64,000 bases of DNA from Sva-07 sp963698435 (GCA_963698435.1 CAVOQV010000007.1:1-64000); one strand, 5' to 3'; positions 26,777 through 36,085 are shown, counted from the first letter of the stretch. A program made the numbers and translations. The notes: generated by a model not told the origin, from the sequence alone.

Positions 26777-27985
26777 TCAGGGTCGGACGATGGCGCTGAG
26801 CATCGCCTGGAACTTGGCCTGGGTCTCGGCGAGCTCGGCGTGGGGATCGCTGTCGGCGACGATGCCACCGCCGGCGACGAGGCGAGCCGAGCGACGATCT
26901 TCGGCGAGCTCGGCGCAGCGGATGGCGACCGCCCAGGTTCCGTTCCCATTGGCGTCGACCCAGCCGACGGCCCCTCCGTACCGGCCCCGTTCGAATCCCT
27001 CGACCTGCCGGATCAGCTCGAGCGCCGCGTCTCGCGGGTGGCCACCGAGTGCCGGCGTGGGCGAGAGCGCTCGGACCAGTTCGACCACCGACGGACCCGG
27101 CTGCGAGAGCATCCCTTCCATTCGGGTGCCGAGGTGTTGGACGTTGGCGACCGTCACGATCGACGGGTCGGGTTCCCAGTCGAGGTAGCTCGCCCAAGGC
27201 AGCAGCGTGTCGTGAACGACGTCGATCACGACTCGGTGCTCGATCTGGTTCTTCGTACTCGCGATCAGGTCGGCGGCAATGCGCGCATCGTTGTCGACGT
27301 CGCCGGTGCGCGGTGCCGTGCCGGCCAGCGGGTGGGAGCGCACGGTCGGGCCGTCGACCTCCACGAGCAGCTCCGGTGACGCCCCGATGAACCCGTCGAT
27401 CGAGTAGCGGTAGCTCGACCCGAACGATGCCCGAAGCCGGCGCAGCACGGCATGGACGTCGATCGGCTCGCTCGACCTCACGATGATCGGACGGGCGATG
27501 ACCGCCTTGGTCAGGTCGCCGGCGCGTACGGCATCCCGTGCCGCGGCGACGGCATCGAGATACGCGTCGACGTCGACGCCTGGCTCGATCGACCAACTCG
27601 CCGCAGCGGCCGGCGCCGGTTCGTGAGGCCGCAGCGCTTCGTGGACGAGGTCGCCCGGTTCGTCGAGGTCGCCGACCACCGTGACGCTCGTCGCGCCGGT
27701 CGCATCCTTGTGGAACTGAACGGTCGGCACCACGAGATCGGCGGCCGCGCCCGGTACGAACGGAACGCTGCCGAGTGCGACGGGCCCAGCGCCCGGCACG
27801 GTCGAGTCGTGATCGAGGTCGGTCAGGAAGTCGGCGGCCTCGTCGACGGCGACGGTTGCGGCGACGCCTCGCCCGGCGACCCCGACGGCGTTGCGCACGA
27901 ACAACACACCGTCGCCGCCGGCGATGTCGTTGAGGTCGACGAACCCATCGAGGTACGCCGACAGCGGGCGAGTGACGGCTCTCAT
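26777..27985 (-). CDS. menF: MenF, isochorismate synthase
   Basis: Converts chorismate to isochorismate for menaquinone. 402 residues from ATG 27985, overlapping the menG stop by 4 bp (ATGA). Family blocks: SPELLVEV, HPLAGTAPR, TKNQIEHRVVID, SPTPALGGHPRD and YGGAVGWVDANGNG. The chorismate-utilising enzyme fold and the GGxPRD-type block support isochorismate synthase; the absence of a glutamine amidotransferase gene and the men context argue against anthranilate or aminodeoxychorismate synthase. Confidence 0.92.
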   Translation of the reverse strand: MRAVTRPLSAYLDGFVDLNDIAGGDGVLFVRNAVGVAGRGVAATVAVDEAADFLTDLDHDSTVPGAGPVALGSVPFVPGAAADLVVPTVQFHKDATGATSVTVVGDLDEPGDLVHEALRPHEPAPAAAASWSIEPGVDVDAYLDAVAAARDAVRAGDLTKAVIARPIIVRSSEPIDVHAVLRRLRASFGSSYRYSIDGFIGASPELLVEVDGPTVRSHPLAGTAPRTGDVDNDARIAADLIASTKNQIEHRVVIDVVHDTLLPWASYLDWEPDPSIVTVANVQHLGTRMEGMLSQPGPSVVELVRALSPTPALGGHPRDAALELIRQVEGFERGRYGGAVGWVDANGNGTWAVAIRCAELAEDRRSARLVAGGGIVADSDPHAELAETQAKFQAMLSAIVRP

Positions 27986-28704
27986 CGATCGCGGGTGGCG
28001 ACCATCAACTGCGTGAGCCCGCCGGACAGCTGGGCATGGCGTGCGTCAGCGAAGCCAGCCGATCGAAGTGACACCAGCAGCTCCTCCGGTGTCGGCAGGT
28101 AGGCAACGCTCTTGGGGAGGTACCGGTAGGCGGCGCCGTCGGAGAGCAGCGCACCGATCCGGGGCACCACCTTTCCGAAGTAGATGTCGTTGCCCCACCG
28201 CACCACTCGGTTGTCGGGCACGCTCACGTCGAGCAGGGCAATCCGTCCACCGGGGCGCACGACACGGCCGAGTTCGGCGAAGAACGTCGGCAGGTCGAGC
28301 AGGTTGCGCAGCGCGAATCCACAGGTGACGCCGTCGACGGAGGCATCCGGAACCGGCAGGCGCAAGATGTCGGTCTGTACCCGCGGCACCCCCGACCGGT
28401 CGGCCGACAGCATGCCGAAGCTGAGGTCCATCGAGATCGGTCGAATGCCGCCATCGGCGAGGTCGATGCAGAGGTCTCCGGTGCCGCTCGCCAGGTCGAG
28501 CACGACACTGCCCGCCGGCAAGGCGAGGTCGCGGACCGCTCGCTTGCGCCACCGCACGTCGAGACGGAACGAGATGATCCGGTTCAGCCGGTCGTACTTG
28601 GGCGCGATCGCATCGAACATCCCCTGGACGGCGGCAACTTTCTCCTCGCCTTGCGGGAGATCGTCGGTGTCCCACGATGGGCGTGTCGCAGCGGGCTCGG
28701 TCAC
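27982..28704 (-). CDS. menG: MenG/UbiE, demethylmenaquinone methyltransferase
   Basis: Methylates demethylmenaquinone with S-adenosylmethionine, the last step of menaquinone synthesis. 240 residues from GTG 28704. N-terminal VQGMFDAIAPKYDRLN and RWRKRAV match UbiE/COQ5, and the S-adenosylmethionine site is VLDLASGTGDL; later FALRNLLD and LLDVSVPDN are also typical. It starts 5 bp after the acyl-CoA synthetase stop and overlaps menF, so it sits in a five-gene minus-strand unit. Confidence 0.93.
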   Translation of the reverse strand: MTEPAATRPSWDTDDLPQGEEKVAAVQGMFDAIAPKYDRLNRIISFRLDVRWRKRAVRDLALPAGSVVLDLASGTGDLCIDLADGGIRPISMDLSFGMLSADRSGVPRVQTDILRLPVPDASVDGVTCGFALRNLLDLPTFFAELGRVVRPGGRIALLDVSVPDNRVVRWGNDIYFGKVVPRIGALLSDGAAYRYLPKSVAYLPTPEELLVSLRSAGFADARHAQLSGGLTQLMVATRDR

Positions 28705-28709
28705 CCGAC

Positions 28710-30365
28710 TCAGGCTAGGGGCTCGGCGGCGACCTGCTTGGCCCACCGGTAGTCGGCCTTGCCGCTCGGCGACCGCACGATCTCATCGACGTAGCGGATC
28801 TCCTTCGGCAGCTTGTAGCGAGCGATGTGCTCGGCGGCAGCGGCCCGCAGCGCTTCGTCGTCGACCGCGTGACCTTCGCGGATCCGCACGATGGCGACCA
28901 CCTCGTTGCCCCACCGCTCGCTCGGCCGTCCGGCGACCACGCAGTCGTAGACGCCGGGATGCGACTTGATGGCAGCTTCGACCTCCTCGGCGAAGATCTT
29001 CTCGCCGCCGGAATTGATGGTGACCGAGTCGCGGCCGTGCAGCTCCACCATGCCGCCGTCGAGCAGGCGGGCGCGGTCGCCGGGGATCGCATACCGGACA
29101 CCGGCGACGACCGGATATGTGCGGGCGGTCTTCTCCGGGTCACCGAGGTAGCCGAGGGCGAGCCGCCCCGTCTTGGCGAGCCAACCGATCTCGGGATCCC
29201 CTGGCTCCAACACCCGGTCGAGGTCAGCTGACAGCACCACGTTGCCGGGCGTGATCTCGAAGGTGCCCGTGGTGGCGCCGCCTCCGGTGGACACGTGCGA
29301 CACCTGGCCGCCCGCCTCGGACGACCCGAGCCCGTCGACGATCATCAGCGTGGGGAGGTGGGCGAGGAACTCGTCCTTGAGTGGTGCCGACAGAGCGGCG
29401 CCACCGGACAACAAGACGGTGAGCGATGACAGGTCGTATCCCTGGCCGTTGGTCGGGTGATCGAGTTCGTCGAGCAGCGGGCGGGCGAAGGCATCGCCGA
29501 CGATCAACAGGAAGTTGATCTGTTCGCGTTCGACGGTCGACCAGATGTCGACGGGGTCGAGCCGTTCCGGCACGGATTGCACGAACACGGTGCCGCCGCC
29601 GAGCCACGTGCGAAAGCTCATCCAATGGCCGGCACCGTGCATGAACGGCGGAGCGAGCAGCGCCTGCAGGCCCGTGTTCGCCTCGGCGACCAATTCGTCG
29701 ATCGAGGTGGCCGTCTTCGATCCGCCGAAACACTCGACCATGGCATCGCCGTTGCGCCACATCACACCCTTCGGCATGCCGGTGGTGCCTCCGGTGTAGA
29801 GCATGTAGAGGTCGTCGGGGCTCCACTCGACGTCAGGGCGCTCCGGTGAGGCGGCGGCGAGCGCATCCTCGTACCAGACAGCACCAGGGAGCAGCGGATG
29901 TCCTGACTCGTCGGGAACCTGCAGGATGACGCGCAGCTTCGGGAGCTGGTCGAGCACCTCGGCGAGCGTCGGTGTGAACGCCGAATGCACGACGACGGCG
30001 CTCGACTGAGAGTCGTTCAACAGGTACAGCAGTTCCTCGGCCACGTAGCGGTAGTTGACGTTGAGCGAGGCCACGCGGGCCTTGAGCGCGCCCAGCATCG
30101 ATTCGAGGTACTCGTTGCCGTTGTGGAGGTAGATCGCGAGGTGGTCCTGTCCGCTCTCGTGGCCGGCGAGATCGGCTCGCTCCGTCTCGACCCCGAGGCC
30201 TTTGCTGATCAGGTAGTTCGCGAGGCGGCGCGTTCGCTCGGTGATCTCGGCCCACGAATACCTCCGGTTGCGGAACACGAGGCAGTCGTCGTCCGGTCGG
30301 GACGCAGCGATGGCTTCGTGGACCTCGGCGAGGCTGAATTCAGCCGGTCGTGGGGGATCGGTCAC
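28710..30365 (-). CDS. Acyl-CoA synthetase (AMP-forming)
   Basis: 551 residues from GTG 30365. The ATP-binding loop is LYTGGTTGMPKGVMW, and the adenylate motif region has GLGSSEAG in place of the more usual YGxTE. The C-terminal hinge and lysine blocks are GDRARLLDGG, NSGGEKIFAEEVE and SPSGKADYRW with the catalytic Lys. It activates a carboxylic acid to a CoA thioester, most like the FadD-type ligases used for fatty or sterol side-chain acids. It lies 5 bp downstream of the PEP-utilising protein and 5 bp upstream of menG, so it is cotranscribed with the men genes although not needed for menaquinone. Confidence 0.9.
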   Translation of the reverse strand: MTDPPRPAEFSLAEVHEAIAASRPDDDCLVFRNRRYSWAEITERTRRLANYLISKGLGVETERADLAGHESGQDHLAIYLHNGNEYLESMLGALKARVASLNVNYRYVAEELLYLLNDSQSSAVVVHSAFTPTLAEVLDQLPKLRVILQVPDESGHPLLPGAVWYEDALAAASPERPDVEWSPDDLYMLYTGGTTGMPKGVMWRNGDAMVECFGGSKTATSIDELVAEANTGLQALLAPPFMHGAGHWMSFRTWLGGGTVFVQSVPERLDPVDIWSTVEREQINFLLIVGDAFARPLLDELDHPTNGQGYDLSSLTVLLSGGAALSAPLKDEFLAHLPTLMIVDGLGSSEAGGQVSHVSTGGGATTGTFEITPGNVVLSADLDRVLEPGDPEIGWLAKTGRLALGYLGDPEKTARTYPVVAGVRYAIPGDRARLLDGGMVELHGRDSVTINSGGEKIFAEEVEAAIKSHPGVYDCVVAGRPSERWGNEVVAIVRIREGHAVDDEALRAAAAEHIARYKLPKEIRYVDEIVRSPSGKADYRWAKQVAAEPLA

Positions 30366-30370
30366 AGCAC

Positions 30371-32119
30371 TCAGGAAGGCAGCGAGTCGATGGTGACCGT
30401 GCCCGCGTTGCCGTCGATCGTCACCATCGCGCCGTCGGGAATGATGTCGGTGGCGTCGGCGACCGACGCCACACACGGCACCCCGAGCTCCCGCGACACG
30501 ATCATCGCATGGCTGCCCATCGCGCCGACGTTGACCACGACGCCTGCCGCCGGCACGAACAGCGGGACCCACGACGGGTCGGTCTGTGGCGCCACCAGGA
30601 TGTCGCCCGGCTCGAGCCCGGCCGGATCGGCGGCATCGAGGATCACCCGCGCCCGGCCGGTCGCCGTACCGCCCGATCCGGCCGCTCCCGTGAGGACCAA
30701 GCCGGCGGTGACCTGGGCGAGGTTCTTGCCGCCTCGGCGAGTCATCTCCGACAGTTCGGGCACCCGGCCGTTGACGATGAACACCGGCTCGTAGTCGAAC
30801 AACGACTGGAACTGTTCCCACCGTTCGGCGATGAGGTCCTTCATCGTGTCCGGATGGAGCCGGAGCCGGTCGAGTTCGTCGTTGGTCACCATGAAGACCT
30901 GTTCGACCTGGGAGATCACGCCCCGCTCGACGAGACGGCGACCGAACTCCCGCAGTGCGACGCGCATCTCGTTGATGACCGTCACGACGTTGGTCTTTGC
31001 TCGCTCGCGCCCGCTCAGGAAGACCTGGGCGGACTGGAGTGCAGCCTCGAAGGTTCCTGCGGTCTCGGGGTCGTCGGCGATCTTTGCGCGGATGTCGGCG
31101 GCGATCCGATCGCGTTCGGCGACCGACGCGCCCGTGCGATTGGTCGGCGCTTGCGACACATCCGACCGGCGCATCAGGTCGATCGCCGCCAGGGCGATGC
31201 GCGGCTTCACTTCCCAGGAGGTCGAGTACGGGTCGTACTCGTTCTGAGCTCGTGCACCGTGCTCGAACAGGAATGTGTCGAACCGGTCGAGGAAGTCGCG
31301 GGCATCAGCCGAGTTCGACGCTCGGAGGATGTCGAGCACCTGGTCGGGGCCAGCGTCGAACGCGGCGGACACCTCGTGGGACGCCGCTGCGGCACGACCC
31401 AACTCCCACATCGCGTGCGAAGGTGCACCAGAGTCGACCTCGATGCCCGCGAGCAGGCGAATGGACAGCGTCGGATCGCCGAGCGCCTCGCAGACGGCCC
31501 CGAGCGCACCAGGGCCGAGCGAGGCCATCGACGAGACGCGCATCGCGTTCTCGAAGGTCTGCTGGAGTAGCGGTGCCATCGAACGGGCACGTGCGAGCAG
31601 CGCTGCGTCGGTCAGCGTCGAGAGGTCCGGGCGGTGTTCCCGAAGCGACCGCACCATTTGGCGATCGGCCTCGAGTTCCGGGAGTTCGGCAGCGGACATC
31701 GCCCAGGCCATCGACTCGCCGAGCTTGGCCTCGTGTTCGGGGGAGACGTGCCAGGGCTGCTCCTCGTACGGGGGCACTTCGTCGCGTTCGTCGAAGAACG
31801 CTTTGTCGATCATCTCGGGAGACGCACCGGGCATCCGAGCGCCGAGGATCCGCGTCATCGTGAGCGGGTTGTAGACGTACCCGCCGAACATCTTGAACAG
31901 ATCGGGTGCTTCCGGCGATTCGAATTCGTCGTAGCTGAGCGCACCGAGTTCGATGTAGGCATCGCGTAGACCGAGCGACATCGCCTCCTGGAGGACCAGC
32001 GACTTGCCGAGCGGGCTGAACGGGTCGGGGAACACGTCGGCGGCGTTGCCCCTGGTCCATGCCGGGAACCGCTCACCGAGCGTCGAGTCGCCGATCCATC
32101 CGCTGTTGTCGGTGTTCAC
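30371..32119 (-). CDS. PEP-utilising enzyme with C-terminal phosphohistidine swivelling domain
   Basis: 582 residues from GTG 32119, with GGGGG as ribosome-binding site. The C-terminal 90 residues are a PEP-utilising mobile domain: GDILVAPQTDPSWVPLF, then GAMGSHAMIVSRELG in which His is the swivelling phosphohistidine, and GVPCVASV. The long N-terminal part (about 480 residues, helical) lacks the usual ATP-grasp domain of PEP synthase or rifampin phosphotransferase; I do not see a nucleotide-binding loop there. Such proteins occur in actinobacterial catabolic regions with a separate ATP-binding partner, absent here. It is tightly coupled to the downstream acyl-CoA synthetase. The reaction is unknown. 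Confidence 0.75.
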   Translation of the reverse strand: MNTDNSGWIGDSTLGERFPAWTRGNAADVFPDPFSPLGKSLVLQEAMSLGLRDAYIELGALSYDEFESPEAPDLFKMFGGYVYNPLTMTRILGARMPGASPEMIDKAFFDERDEVPPYEEQPWHVSPEHEAKLGESMAWAMSAAELPELEADRQMVRSLREHRPDLSTLTDAALLARARSMAPLLQQTFENAMRVSSMASLGPGALGAVCEALGDPTLSIRLLAGIEVDSGAPSHAMWELGRAAAASHEVSAAFDAGPDQVLDILRASNSADARDFLDRFDTFLFEHGARAQNEYDPYSTSWEVKPRIALAAIDLMRRSDVSQAPTNRTGASVAERDRIAADIRAKIADDPETAGTFEAALQSAQVFLSGRERAKTNVVTVINEMRVALREFGRRLVERGVISQVEQVFMVTNDELDRLRLHPDTMKDLIAERWEQFQSLFDYEPVFIVNGRVPELSEMTRRGGKNLAQVTAGLVLTGAAGSGGTATGRARVILDAADPAGLEPGDILVAPQTDPSWVPLFVPAAGVVVNVGAMGSHAMIVSRELGVPCVASVADATDIIPDGAMVTIDGNAGTVTIDSLPS

Positions 32120-32130
32120 ATTTCCCCCAG

Positions 32131-32160
32131 TGTTGAGTCGTGTTGAGTCGTGTCGATTCG
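32131..32160 (-). repeat. Tandem 10-bp repeat in the leader of the PEP-utilising gene
   Basis: On the plus strand TGTTGAGTCG occurs twice in tandem (32131-32150), followed by the degenerate TGTCGATTCG. It starts 12 bp upstream of the GTG at 32119. One period is close to a helical turn, so it could bind a regulator, or may simply be slippage. Confidence 0.4.
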
Positions 32161-32213
32161 TTGCCCGGTACTGATGCCGGGCGCAACAGATCGTCACCAT
32201 AGCCAGCGAGGTG

Positions 32214-33056
32214 TCAGCCGTCCGATCCCGAGTCCTGTGCCTCGCGATAGTCGCTGAACGCGGCGTCGCGTTCGCTGAGCGCCTTGGACACGCCGACCTT
32301 GGCGAAGGACTGGAGGTACTCGATCGAGGGCGGTTGGTGGAACCCGAGCGCCTGGATCTCGGCGGTCGCCCGGATCCCTGTACGGATGCCCTGGGCCTCC
32401 ATCGCCCGGTGTGCCGATCGCTTGTTGAGCGCCAGGAGCTCGATCGGGATCTTGGCGACGCGTTCCGCGACGGCGAGCACTGCGTCGTCGAGTTCGTCGG
32501 CAGGGTGCGCTCGGTTGGCCATTCCGGCGGCAACGGCGTCGCTGCCGCTCATCGCGTCGCCGGTGAGGAGTGCTTCCATGCCCCGACGAAGGCCCATCAA
32601 CCAGGTCTGCCATTGCATGTCGGGTGGCGACATCAATCGAACCGGTGGGTAACCGATCTTCGCGTCGTCGGCGACGTACACCAGGTCACAGGCTGCGGCG
32701 AGTTCGCTGCCACCGGCGAGGCAGTAGCCGTGGACCTGGCCGATGATCGGCGTCGGCATGTCCCACATCTCGAACCAGTTGTTGACGACGTGACGGCTCC
32801 ACCAGCCGTCCTGCTTGGCGATCGGCCGCTCGACGTCGCTGTTCGCCGACCCGAGGTCGTAGCCGGCGCAGAACGCGGGACCGGCGCCACGGATGACGAT
32901 CACCGAGATGTTCCGATCGCGGTCGGCCCGGCGGAGTTCGTCGAAAAGTGCGCCGCGGAGCGCGTCGTTCAAGGCGTTGCGCTTGTCGGGGCGGTTCAAC
33001 GTCAGGCGTCGCACACGCGGGAGTGGATCGTCGACCAGCAGTACGTCATCGCTCAT
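32214..33056 (-). CDS. Enoyl-CoA hydratase/isomerase family protein
   Basis: 280 residues from ATG 33056. Crotonase-fold blocks: LNRPDKRNALN, AGYDLGSAN (oxyanion region), QVHGYCLAGGSELAAACDL and IGYPPVRL. It probably hydrates or isomerises an enoyl-CoA in beta-oxidation of an unusual acid. In the second active-site block the usual catalytic Glu positions are not clear, so the exact reaction is uncertain. It is transcribed toward the PEP-utilising gene 94 bp away and divergent from the ThuA-like gene across repeat pair E. Confidence 0.82.
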   Translation of the reverse strand: MSDDVLLVDDPLPRVRRLTLNRPDKRNALNDALRGALFDELRRADRDRNISVIVIRGAGPAFCAGYDLGSANSDVERPIAKQDGWWSRHVVNNWFEMWDMPTPIIGQVHGYCLAGGSELAAACDLVYVADDAKIGYPPVRLMSPPDMQWQTWLMGLRRGMEALLTGDAMSGSDAVAAGMANRAHPADELDDAVLAVAERVAKIPIELLALNKRSAHRAMEAQGIRTGIRATAEIQALGFHQPPSIEYLQSFAKVGVSKALSERDAAFSDYREAQDSGSDG

Positions 33057-33097
33057 CCGTCGATCCTGCCATCCGGCTCGCCGCGCACACGTAGCCG

Positions 33098-33200
33098 GCG
33101 ATGAGCGAGGTGCCCGGATACGGCGGTTCGGCTCATTGGAAGGGGCGGGTCCGGGCGTGCGATGAGCGAGGTGTCCGGATACGGCGGTTCGGCTCATCGC
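33098..33200. repeat. 42-bp palindromic repeat, pair E (33098-33139 and 33159-33200)
   Basis: Copies 61 bp apart with a 19-bp spacer, both with GCGATGAGCGAGGTG at the left and core CCGGATACGG. The first copy has a degenerate right end (CATTGG), the second is perfect. This is the only locus in a divergent intergenic region, ending 16 bp before the ThuA-like start codon. Confidence 0.9.
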
Positions 33201-33216
33201 TGGGTACGTTCGCGTC

Positions 33217-34011
33217 ATGTCGAACCCGATTCGTGTCGCCGTCGTCACCAAGGGACATCCGTTCGACGGGCCGGCATTCTTCGAGGTCTTCGATTCGACG
33301 GAGGACATCGACTGGATCCATGTCGAGCACCCCGAGGCGCTCGAGCTCGTCGAGCCGGATCGGGCCGCCGAGTTCGACGTGTTCGTCATGTACGACATGC
33401 CCGGTATCTCGTTCACCCGTTCGGACCCGCCGGCCGACTTCCTGGACCCACCCGAGGGCTACCCGGACAAGTTCCGCGCGCTCTTGGAGGAAGGAAAGGG
33501 CATGGTGTTCCTCCATCACGCAATCGCGGGTTGGCCGGCGTGGGAGGGCTACGCCGACATCGTCGGTGGTCGCTTTCACTACCAGCCTGCGGTGCTCGAC
33601 GGAGTCGCCTACCCCGACTCGGGCTATCGCCACGACGTCACTCACACCGTCGAGGTCCTCGATCCCGCCCATCCGATCGTGGCCGGCGTCGACCCGTCGT
33701 TCGAGATCACCGATGAGCTGTACCTGTTCCCCGTGTTGGAGGATCGCGTCGAGCCACTGATGCGCAGCACCTACGACTTCGTCGACGCGAACTTCTACTC
33801 GGCCGACCGCGCCATCCGAGGAAGCCTCGACGATCGCACCGGCTGGAACCACCCTCCCGGCAGCAACCTCGTTGCCTGGACCAAGACGGTCGGCCGATCA
33901 CCGATTGCGTACCTGCAGTTCGGCGACGGTCCCGCCACCTACGCCGACCAGACCTACCGTCGCATCCTCGGCAACGCCATCCGATGGGCCGCCACGTCCA
34001 CCGGTCGCTGA
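33217..34011 (+). CDS. ThuA-like (trehalose utilisation) domain protein
   Basis: 264 residues from ATG 33217. The glutamine-amidotransferase-like ThuA fold is seen in FDVFVMYDMPGISF, EGKGMVFLHHAIAGWPAW and HPIVAGVD, and ends in the typical block for C-terminal members (YLQFGDG, RRILGNAIRWA). ThuA proteins of this type are associated with sugar or glycoside metabolism, but most are uncharacterised. It stands alone, with repeat pair E upstream and a strong hairpin after the stop. Confidence 0.8.
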   Translation: MSNPIRVAVVTKGHPFDGPAFFEVFDSTEDIDWIHVEHPEALELVEPDRAAEFDVFVMYDMPGISFTRSDPPADFLDPPEGYPDKFRALLEEGKGMVFLHHAIAGWPAWEGYADIVGGRFHYQPAVLDGVAYPDSGYRHDVTHTVEVLDPAHPIVAGVDPSFEITDELYLFPVLEDRVEPLMRSTYDFVDANFYSADRAIRGSLDDRTGWNHPPGSNLVAWTKTVGRSPIAYLQFGDGPATYADQTYRRILGNAIRWAATSTGR

Positions 34012-34017
34012 GCAACA

Positions 34018-34040
34018 GTCCCCCGGGGACGGTCCCGGGG
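34018..34040. terminator. GC hairpin between convergent genes
   Basis: CCCCGGGGAC (34021-34030) pairs with GTCCCGGGG (34032-34040) with one bulge; an overlapping palindrome GTCCCCCGGGGAC starts at 34018. It lies between the convergent stops of the ThuA-like gene (34011) and the acyl-CoA synthetase (34093) and could stop transcription from both sides. Confidence 0.45.
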
Positions 34041-34092
34041 AGGGCCTAGGGTCCGGGTGGGGACGGGGCCGGGGAGGACCGTCGGCCGATGC

Positions 34093-35655
34093 TCAGATCT
34101 GGCGGTCGCGGCCTTCCCAGTAGGGCTCGCGGATCTTGGCCTTCTGGATCTTGCCGGTGCCGGTGCGCGGCAGCTCGTCGACGAAGTCGATCGAGCGCGG
34201 CACCTTGAAGCCGGCGAGGTTCTCGCGGCAGTAGGCAGCGAGCGTGCCGCGCAGCTCGTCGTCGGCGCTCACACCCTCCTGCGGGACGACCACGGCCTTG
34301 ACCTCCTCGCCGAATTCCTCGTTCGGCACGCCGATCACCGCGGCGTCGGCCACCAGGTCGTGACCGGCGAGCACCCCCTCGATCTCGGCGGGGTAGATGT
34401 TGACGCCGCCAGAGATGATCATGTCGATCTTGCGGTCGCTGAGCCAGAGGTAGCCGTCGTCGTCGAGGTAGCCGACGTCACCGGTGGTGAACACGCCGGG
34501 TTCCAGGTGGACCTCGGTGGTCTTCTCCGCGGCGTTGTGGTACTCGAAGTCCATGCCCATCGCATCGCGGAAGTACAGCGTTCCGGACTCGTTCGGTCCC
34601 AGGCGTGTGCCATCGTCGCCGACGACGATGATCTCCTTGCCCGGCAGCGGCGGACCGACGCTGCCGCCCTTGGCCAGCCACTGTTCGGAGTCGATCATCG
34701 TGATCACCGACCCCTCGGTGGACCCGTAGTACTCCTTGATGACGGGACCCCACCAGTCGATCATCGCCCGCTTCACCAGCGGCGGGCAGGGCGCCGCGCC
34801 GTGCAGGACGAGTTGCAGCGACGAGCCGTCGAAGCTCGCCTTGACGTCGTCGGGCAGGTCGACGAGCCGCTTCATCTGGGTGGGGACGAGGTGGATGTTC
34901 GTGGCCCGGTACTCATCGATCAGCTTCAGCACCCCGGCGCTGTCGTACTTGTGCTGCATCACCGTGGCCGACCCGGTGATCATCGGCAGGAACGAGTACG
35001 CCCACTGGGCCGAGTGGTAGAAGGGCCCGCACAGCACCGTGGTGCCGATGCCCTCGACCAGGTCGGCGAATCCCGCGCCCACCAGTTGCCAGATCGCCGG
35101 GTCGCTGCCCTCCGGCATGCTCGACAGCGAGCTGCGGACGCCCTTGGGATATCCGGTGGTGCCGCTGGTGTAGAACATCGGACCGCCGAAGCTCTGGTCG
35201 GCAGGTTCCTCCGGCGAGCCGGCGGCGACGAAGTCGTCGAAGTTCCGGAAGCGACCGCTCGACGGGGCGCCGATCACCAGTGCCAACTCGACGTTCGGGC
35301 AGTCGTGTTCCTCGAGCGCCGTGGTGGCGACGTCGTGGAACTGGTGACCGGCGATCAACGCCTTCGAACCGGAGTCGTTGACGATGTAGGCCAGTTCGCG
35401 GGCCACGAAGTGCCAGTTGACCGGCACGAAGGTGATGCCGCTCGTCGAACACGCGAACGCGACCTCGAACCACTCGTTGCAGTTGCCGGCGACCACGGAG
35501 ATCGTGTCGCCCGGCCGGATCCCCGCGGTGCGGAACCCGTCGATCAGCTGGTTGACGCGACGGTCGAGCTCGGACCACGAACGCGTCGACGTGTCGTCGG
35601 CCAGAGCGAGGTCGTTGCCGCGCGCGGCGGCAAAGGGTGCAGTCAGTACGGACAT
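34093..35655 (-). CDS. Acyl-CoA synthetase (AMP-forming), catabolic operon copy 1
   Basis: 520 residues from ATG 35655. P-loop block YTSGTTGYPKGV, YYGSTEG, hinge region LWLSDRKIDMIISGGVNIYP and final Lys block RTGTGKIQKAK. It activates a carboxylic acid produced by the preceding oxidation enzymes. It is last in a minus-strand operon (VOC protein, Rieske oxygenase, SnoaL-like protein, this gene), one base after the SnoaL stop. It has exactly the same length as, and clear similarity to, the synthetase at 52331 (shared IxWFGP or IDWWGP, EEWL-x-x-x-GSVG and GGVNIYPAE blocks). Confidence 0.92.
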   Translation of the reverse strand: MSVLTAPFAAARGNDLALADDTSTRSWSELDRRVNQLIDGFRTAGIRPGDTISVVAGNCNEWFEVAFACSTSGITFVPVNWHFVARELAYIVNDSGSKALIAGHQFHDVATTALEEHDCPNVELALVIGAPSSGRFRNFDDFVAAGSPEEPADQSFGGPMFYTSGTTGYPKGVRSSLSSMPEGSDPAIWQLVGAGFADLVEGIGTTVLCGPFYHSAQWAYSFLPMITGSATVMQHKYDSAGVLKLIDEYRATNIHLVPTQMKRLVDLPDDVKASFDGSSLQLVLHGAAPCPPLVKRAMIDWWGPVIKEYYGSTEGSVITMIDSEQWLAKGGSVGPPLPGKEIIVVGDDGTRLGPNESGTLYFRDAMGMDFEYHNAAEKTTEVHLEPGVFTTGDVGYLDDDGYLWLSDRKIDMIISGGVNIYPAEIEGVLAGHDLVADAAVIGVPNEEFGEEVKAVVVPQEGVSADDELRGTLAAYCRENLAGFKVPRSIDFVDELPRTGTGKIQKAKIREPYWEGRDRQI

Positions 35656-35656
35656 C

Positions 35657-36085
35657 TCAGCTCCAGGCGTTGAGGAAGGGACCGGACAGATCGGGTGGCC
35701 CGCCGTACTGGACGACGAGTTCGCGGCTGGCGAACTGCCAGCCGGCATCCGACCGGACGTACAGGTCGTCGTAGTAGGCGAGCAGGATGCCGCGTGAGTC
35801 GTCGGCGCGACACCAGTGTTCGATGATGTAGCAGCGGCCCGACCCGGTTCCGGCGGCCTCGTCGAGGTCGGCGGTGTGGTTGACGACGTTCTGCACGACC
35901 GCCTTGAAGCCGTCCATCGCGGAGTTCCACAGTGCGAGGATCGCATCGGCGCCCTCGACGCGACGTCCCTTGCCGAGCTCCCAGACCGCGTCGGTGGCCC
36001 AGGTGGAGATCCATTGTTCGGGGTTGCGGTGGACCACGGCGTCGGCATAGCCGTGGAGCAGGTCGTCGATCGTGGCGTAGCTCAT
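35657..36085 (-). CDS. SnoaL-like (NTF2-fold) protein
   Basis: 142 residues from ATG 36085. The SnoaL_4-type opening DDLLHGYADAVVHRNPEQW, with ATDAVWELG, is followed by HTADLDEAAGTG and a beta-rich C-terminus. Family members act as small isomerases, cyclases or the beta subunit of ring-hydroxylating dioxygenases. It starts 31 bp downstream of a Rieske oxygenase alpha-subunit gene, so a beta-subunit-like or product-processing role is plausible. One base separates it from the next gene. Confidence 0.82.
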   Translation of the reverse strand: MSYATIDDLLHGYADAVVHRNPEQWISTWATDAVWELGKGRRVEGADAILALWNSAMDGFKAVVQNVVNHTADLDEAAGTGSGRCYIIEHWCRADDSRGILLAYYDDLYVRSDAGWQFASRELVVQYGGPPDLSGPFLNAWS

